Of a stretch of 9,392 nt of DNA, positions 6,153 through 9,392 are shown piece after piece. Location of the stretch: positions 1 through 9,392 of the forward strand of contig CADCOU010000102.1 in assembly GCA_902803155.1 (NCBI GenBank), written 5' to 3'. Position numbers and translations under genes: made by a program. The notes beneath the pieces were generated by a model that worked only from the letters and a program-made list of their open reading frames with translations, ran no database searches and was not told where the DNA came from. The number at the start of each line of letters is the position of its first letter. Position 1 is the first letter of the stretch. This stretch comes from an uncultured Lachnospiraceae bacterium. Lineage in GTDB: Bacteria > Bacillota > Clostridia > Lachnospirales > Lachnospiraceae.

Positions 6153-6188
6153 TAACAAAAGAGACAGCACAGGCTGTCTCTTTTGTTA
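6153..6188 (-). terminator. Perfect 16-bp terminator hairpin after the CapA-domain gene
   Basis: TAACAAAAGAGACAGC (6153-6168) is exactly complementary to GCTGTCTCTTTTGTTA (6173-6188), with a 4-nt loop ACAG. Read on either strand, a GC-containing GAGACAGC core is followed by CTTTTGTTA, so it can act in both directions. Its natural client is the leftward CapA-domain gene, whose stop codon lies 58 nt upstream; it also separates that transcript from the transposase-like gene. Confidence 0.88.
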
Positions 6189-6246
6189 AGGCATTGTTAT
6201 ATTGCACATTCCGGTACGCGTTTTATTGCTGCGTATGGATCAGTAT

Positions 6247-9200
6247 TCATCCTGCAATTGCCGTACCGTCCGTCTTATACTGGCTGAAACTCAGTCCGAA
6301 TTCCGAACTGAGGCTGTCGATCGTCTGCATGATCGCATCTGCCTCATCTCCTGTCACCGGCATCGGCTGATAGTTATTAATGGTATAGTCGCTGCTGACC
6401 CTGCACGGAATGATGCTGATATCATCCTCGGATTCCAGTCCGTCCGGAGTAAAGGTAAATGTCTGCTGCCAGATCATGGAATCATAGGAGTGCGGATATG
6501 CATTTCCGCCGAAGCAGAAATTGGCCAGGCCGTATACGATATATCTTCCGTTATATTTTTCGATCGGCAGGATCATATGGGCATGGGTCCCCACGACCAG
6601 ATCCGCTCCTGCGTCGATCGCGGCATGTGACAGCTGTCTCTCGAAATCATCCAGAGTCGTTACCAGTTCGACTCCCCAGTGGAAGTGCATGATGACCAGG
6701 TCTGCCCCGTTTGCCTTGGCTTCCGCGACTGTGTTCTTCACCTGATCCATGCTCTCAAGACCGTTTTCAAGCGCGTAGATGCCGATAAACGCTGTTTTTA
6801 CTCCGTTGAGATCCATGTACGCGATATCATCACCTTCACACCATTTGACTCCGGCCGCTTCCAGCGCATTCTTTGTGTCGGTATGGCTCTGCTCGCCGTA
6901 ATCACTGCTGTGGTTGTTGGCAAGTGTCACCACTTCCACACTGCCGTCGGCCAGGATCTCTGCGAAGGACGGATCGCCCTTGAACGCAAACGGTTTATCC
7001 TTCCGCTCATCGGAAGTTGTAAGTGTTCCCTCAAAATTCGCGAACGTGGCGTCATCCTGACTCAGGATAGTCCTCACCTTTTCGAAGAAATAACTGTTGC
7101 CGTACATTGCCTGATAGGCATTGAAACTGGTATTGCTGCTGAGGTTTATGTCCGTTCCGAACGTGCAGTCGCCGACTGCGGAGATCGTCACGCTGCGGTC
7201 TTTCTTGACAGATACCGACGCCGTGACCGGGCTGAGGCCGTCTGCCGAAGCTGTGATCTTCGTATCACCCTCACTGATACCGGTCAGGGTATTGCCGTTA
7301 ACCTTCGCGATCTTATCATTTTCAACCTCAAACTTCAGGTTATTTACAAACGCGTTCGCAGGTTCCGTAATGATCTCCAGGTCTGTCTCGGAACCCGGGA
7401 AGATTCCGTACCTGTTCTGTGAGAATGCTATGGACTCAGCCGGCGTCATCGCCGCAATGACCGGGGTCGAACTGTTCCCGGCTTCGTCAACCGCATAGTA
7501 GGAAAGGACCTCGTCCGGGTCTGCCGGGATCGGCTCTGTGTATTCTTCATACATCGGCACATTGGACAGTACATCATTTCTCCCGACATAGATCGCTTTT
7601 ACGCCTGTCTCTTTATCTTCCGCGCTCAGTTCGATCATCCCGTCCTTCTCGGATACAGTGACCACCGGAGGCGCGGAATCCACATAGGCGAGCGTGATGT
7701 CCGCACTGCGGACCTTATCGGTAGAAACTACCATCACTTCCAGGGCACCTGTTGTTGCATGGTAGTCCAGGTCTACTGTTCTTCCCTGCTCGATATTCAC
7801 ATTCTCACCGTTGATCGTAACCGACTGGATCGTCTCCGGCGCTTTTACGCGCAGTGAGATGTCCCCTTCCGGCGTAAACTCATCCGGCTGGGAAAGAATC
7901 TGCAGGGAGAGTCCCTCATCTTCCCGGATCACAGCACGCCGCCTGCTCTGCAGACGGGGCAGGATCAGTGCGAGAGCCCCGATTGCCAGGATCAGCAGCA
8001 GCGCGGCAGCCAGCCCGATCAGGAGCGCTCTCCTGTGCTGCACCGCATAGTCCCTGATCCTCTGCCAGGTTTCATGCGGGCCCTCTTCCTTCGGAACTGT
8101 CGTTTCAGGCACTTCACCCTCGGCCTTCTGCTCATTTTTCCGGCTGAACAGGCGCTTCCTTCCGCCGGATTTCTCCGGCGGCGCAGTCTTTTTCCCTGAC
8201 AGCAGCCTGCCGGCCCGGATCCTGGGAAGCGGTCCGGTAGAACCGGTATCCAGCGGGATCACCTCCGCTTCCTTGCGGTTCGTCTTCTCTTCCAGGTCGA
8301 TGACCTCTATGCTCTTCTCCGGGACTGCTTCTCCCTCCGGCTGCGTTTCTGGTTTTTCCGCGACACGGTCTGCATAATCCGCCGTATCATAACCTGCCGG
8401 TTCCCCGGGCAGCGTTTCATTTACCGTACCCGAACCTTCTGCTACTGTATCAGGTTTCTGTGCGTCATAACTGAAACTCAGGTCGTCCGGTACTCCCTGG
8501 TCTGCCTCTTCCTGATCCGCCTCTTCCTGAGACGGCTCCGCGCCGGCTGCAGCGGCCGGTTCGCTTTTCCGGATTCTTCCCGCGGCCGGTTTCTTCGGGA
8601 TCCTTCTCCTTTTCAGGTTGTATCGCGGAGGCTCTTCCATACGCCGCTTCCACTCTTCATCCGGGTCAGACTCTTCATCAGCGGGGCTTTCCTCCTCCGC
8701 TTCGCCGGCATCGATACCGGTATCCTCCTCCGTTTCTTCGGCGGTTTCTTTCCTTTTTCCGAAAAAGCGGAAGCCTGTTTTCTTTTTCTCCCCGTTTCCC
8801 TCTTCCTCAGAAGGTATGTCTTCTTCCGGAGCCGCAGCGGTATCTTCCTTATTCTCATCCGCTTCCGAAGCGTCCGCCTCTTCTCCGGCATCCTCTTTGG
8901 GGCCTCTCTCACGGAGACGCTCCGTCAGAGCCGCAAAACCGCCGGTGATTGCACCGAGAGCAGAGCGCAGCGGATTGCTGTCATCCGGAATAATACCTTC
9001 CCGGAATTCATCCGAATCGGGCATGTAGTCCGGATCCTCTTCTTCAGGCTCTTCATCTTCGTAAAGATCATCACTGCTCAGGCGCGGTCTCTCATACTCC
9101 CAGTTGAGGTCAAGATCATCTATGTTCTCGCCGGCTTCTTCTCCCGGATCGTCCATCGAAGACGCATACAGATCCTGCTCAAGATCCGGTGAGAAACCGG

Positions 9201-9392
9201 ACTTCGCCTGCTGTTTTGCTTCCTCGACGACCTCCTGGGCCATTCGTTCCGCTTCAAGACGCCTTGCCTCTTCTGCAGCTCTGGCCTTCTCCTCTTCCTC
9301 GAGTTTTCTCCTGGCCTCTTCCGCCTCGGCTCTCTCCTTCGCCTTCCTGCGGCGTGCCGCTTCCTGGGGGGTGTCGAAATGTATCTTCACCA
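6247..9392 (-). CDS. Large single-pass membrane protein with Ig-like, BIG2 and extracellular CapA domains (5' end at window edge)
   Basis: At least 1047 residues. The first visible start is a GTG at 9390, but only two bases lie beyond it, so the true start may be outside. Residues numbered from that GTG: a charged Glu/Ala/Arg/Lys coiled-coil-like segment (10-63); a long disordered acidic region with basic patches (64-450); one transmembrane helix (about 454-479), with arginines on both flanks; a beta-rich segment (490-570); an Ig-like domain (573-645) ending Tyr-Ala-Val-Asp-Glu-Ala-Gly-Asn; a BIG2 domain (650-729) with Val-Asn-Gly-Asn-Thr-Leu-Thr-Gly-Ile; and a CapA (PGA_cap) domain (733-1000). 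CapA landmarks: Gly740-Asp-Cys-Thr-Phe-Gly, Asn785-Phe-Glu-Gly, Ala-Asn825-Asn-His827, His902-Phe-His904-Trp-Gly, and Gly-Thr-His936-Ala-His938. The CapA fold is a metallophosphatase relative first known from poly-gamma-glutamate capsule synthesis. No capB or capC is visible, so that role is not supported here; a cell-surface hydrolase is a safer inference. A terminator lies 58 nt downstream. Confidence 0.9.
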   Translation of the reverse strand, partial: VKIHFDTPQEAARRRKAKERAEAEEARRKLEEEEKARAAEEARRLEAERMAQEVVEEAKQQAKSGFSPDLEQDLYASSMDDPGEEAGENIDDLDLNWEYERPRLSSDDLYEDEEPEEEDPDYMPDSDEFREGIIPDDSNPLRSALGAITGGFAALTERLRERGPKEDAGEEADASEADENKEDTAAAPEEDIPSEEEGNGEKKKTGFRFFGKRKETAEETEEDTGIDAGEAEEESPADEESDPDEEWKRRMEEPPRYNLKRRRIPKKPAAGRIRKSEPAAAAGAEPSQEEADQEEADQGVPDDLSFSYDAQKPDTVAEGSGTVNETLPGEPAGYDTADYADRVAEKPETQPEGEAVPEKSIEVIDLEEKTNRKEAEVIPLDTGSTGPLPRIRAGRLLSGKKTAPPEKSGGRKRLFSRKNEQKAEGEVPETTVPKEEGPHETWQRIRDYAVQHRRALLIGLAAALLLILAIGALALILPRLQSRRRAVIREDEGLSLQILSQPDEFTPEGDISLRVKAPETIQSVTINGENVNIEQGRTVDLDYHATTGALEVMVVSTDKVRSADITLAYVDSAPPVVTVSEKDGMIELSAEDKETGVKAIYVGRNDVLSNVPMYEEYTEPIPADPDEVLSYYAVDEAGNSSTPVIAAMTPAESIAFSQNRYGIFPGSETDLEIITEPANAFVNNLKFEVENDKIAKVNGNTLTGISEGDTKITASADGLSPVTASVSVKKDRSVTISAVGDCTFGTDINLSSNTSFNAYQAMYGNSYFFEKVRTILSQDDATFANFEGTLTTSDERKDKPFAFKGDPSFAEILADGSVEVVTLANNHSSDYGEQSHTDTKNALEAAGVKWCEGDDIAYMDLNGVKTAFIGIYALENGLESMDQVKNTVAEAKANGADLVIMHFHWGVELVTTLDDFERQLSHAAIDAGADLVVGTHAHMILPIEKYNGRYIVYGLANFCFGGNAYPHSYDSMIWQQTFTFTPDGLESEDDISIIPCRVSSDYTINNYQPMPVTGDEADAIMQTIDSLSSEFGLSFSQYKTDGTAIAG
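8501..8530. repeat. 15-bp tandem duplication inside the CapA gene
   Basis: Two adjacent 15-nt units, TCTGCCTCTTCCTGA and TCCGCCTCTTCCTGA, differ at one base. In the leftward protein they encode Glu-Glu-Ala-Asp-Gln twice in a row (residues 289-298), within the disordered acidic cytoplasmic region. An in-frame unit like this could change copy number by replication slippage without breaking the gene. Confidence 0.8.

Noticed and set aside
5989..6207. 72-residue leftward open frame across the hairpin
   Set aside because: It runs through the perfect terminator stem, has no convincing ribosome binding site and resembles no family; its peptide is echoed on the other strand only because of the inverted repeat.
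5226..6246. Complete insertion sequence around the transposase-like gene
   Set aside because: No matching terminal repeats, target-site duplication or TnpB-like gene are visible, and the HUH residues are lost.
6679..7422. 247-residue rightward open frame
   Set aside because: It lies opposite the CapA and BIG2 domains, which have clear conserved motifs on the other strand; it shows no recognisable motif and is an antisense shadow.
8618..9028. Serine-rich rightward open frame
   Set aside because: It mirrors the Glu/Asp-rich codons of the CapA protein's cytoplasmic region; the serine repeats are an artefact of GAA/GAG-rich complement.
6247..9392. Poly-gamma-glutamate capsule operon
   Set aside because: Only the CapA-type domain is present; no CapB ligase or CapC gene appears in the window, so capsule synthesis is not supported.

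Overview
This 9.4-kb window looks like ordinary chromosomal DNA from a Bacillota bacterium, most likely class Clostridia and possibly Lachnospiraceae. The grounds are moderate G+C by eye, strong AGGAGG-type ribosome binding sites, use of TTG and GTG starts, a SpoIIE-type phosphatase, a YitT-family membrane protein, an alanine/glutamine/threonine-rich lipoprotein and a CapA protein carrying Ig-like domains. The genus cannot be named from the sequence alone.

Layout, left to right. A leftward gene is cut by the left edge; only its N-terminal membrane anchor is visible (1-74). Across a short divergent gap that holds a 12-bp palindrome, three rightward genes follow: a GNAT acetyltransferase (241-693), a metallo-beta-lactamase-fold hydrolase (792-1568) and a membrane-bound Cache-like/HAMP/SpoIIE phosphatase (1612-3408). 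The last two are 43 nt apart and are probably co-transcribed. A very strong intrinsic terminator (3481-3536) follows, and only 34 nt later a YitT-family membrane protein begins (3571-4449).

From 4455 to the right edge every gene points left. The lipoprotein (4455-5225) converges on the YitT gene with only 5 nt between the stop codons. Upstream of it, 64 nt away and probably in the same transcript, is a relative of the Y1/REP-associated transposases (5290-5970) in which both histidines of the HUH motif are arginine. A 276-nt gene-free stretch (5971-6246) then holds a perfect 16-bp terminator hairpin (6153-6188). That hairpin ends the large gene filling the rest of the window (6247 to the edge): a single-pass membrane protein with a roughly 450-residue charged cytoplasmic half, a transmembrane helix, Ig-like and BIG2 domains and an extracellular CapA domain.

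Shared theme: five of the seven gene products (the left-edge fragment, the phosphatase, YitT, the lipoprotein and CapA) are membrane-bound or surface-exposed. The window therefore reads as a cell-envelope and signalling neighbourhood rather than one pathway. I see no CRISPR array, tRNA, rRNA, phage genes or intact insertion sequence. The items most worth a second look are the HUH-less transposase relative paired with a lipoprotein, and the unusual architecture of the CapA protein.
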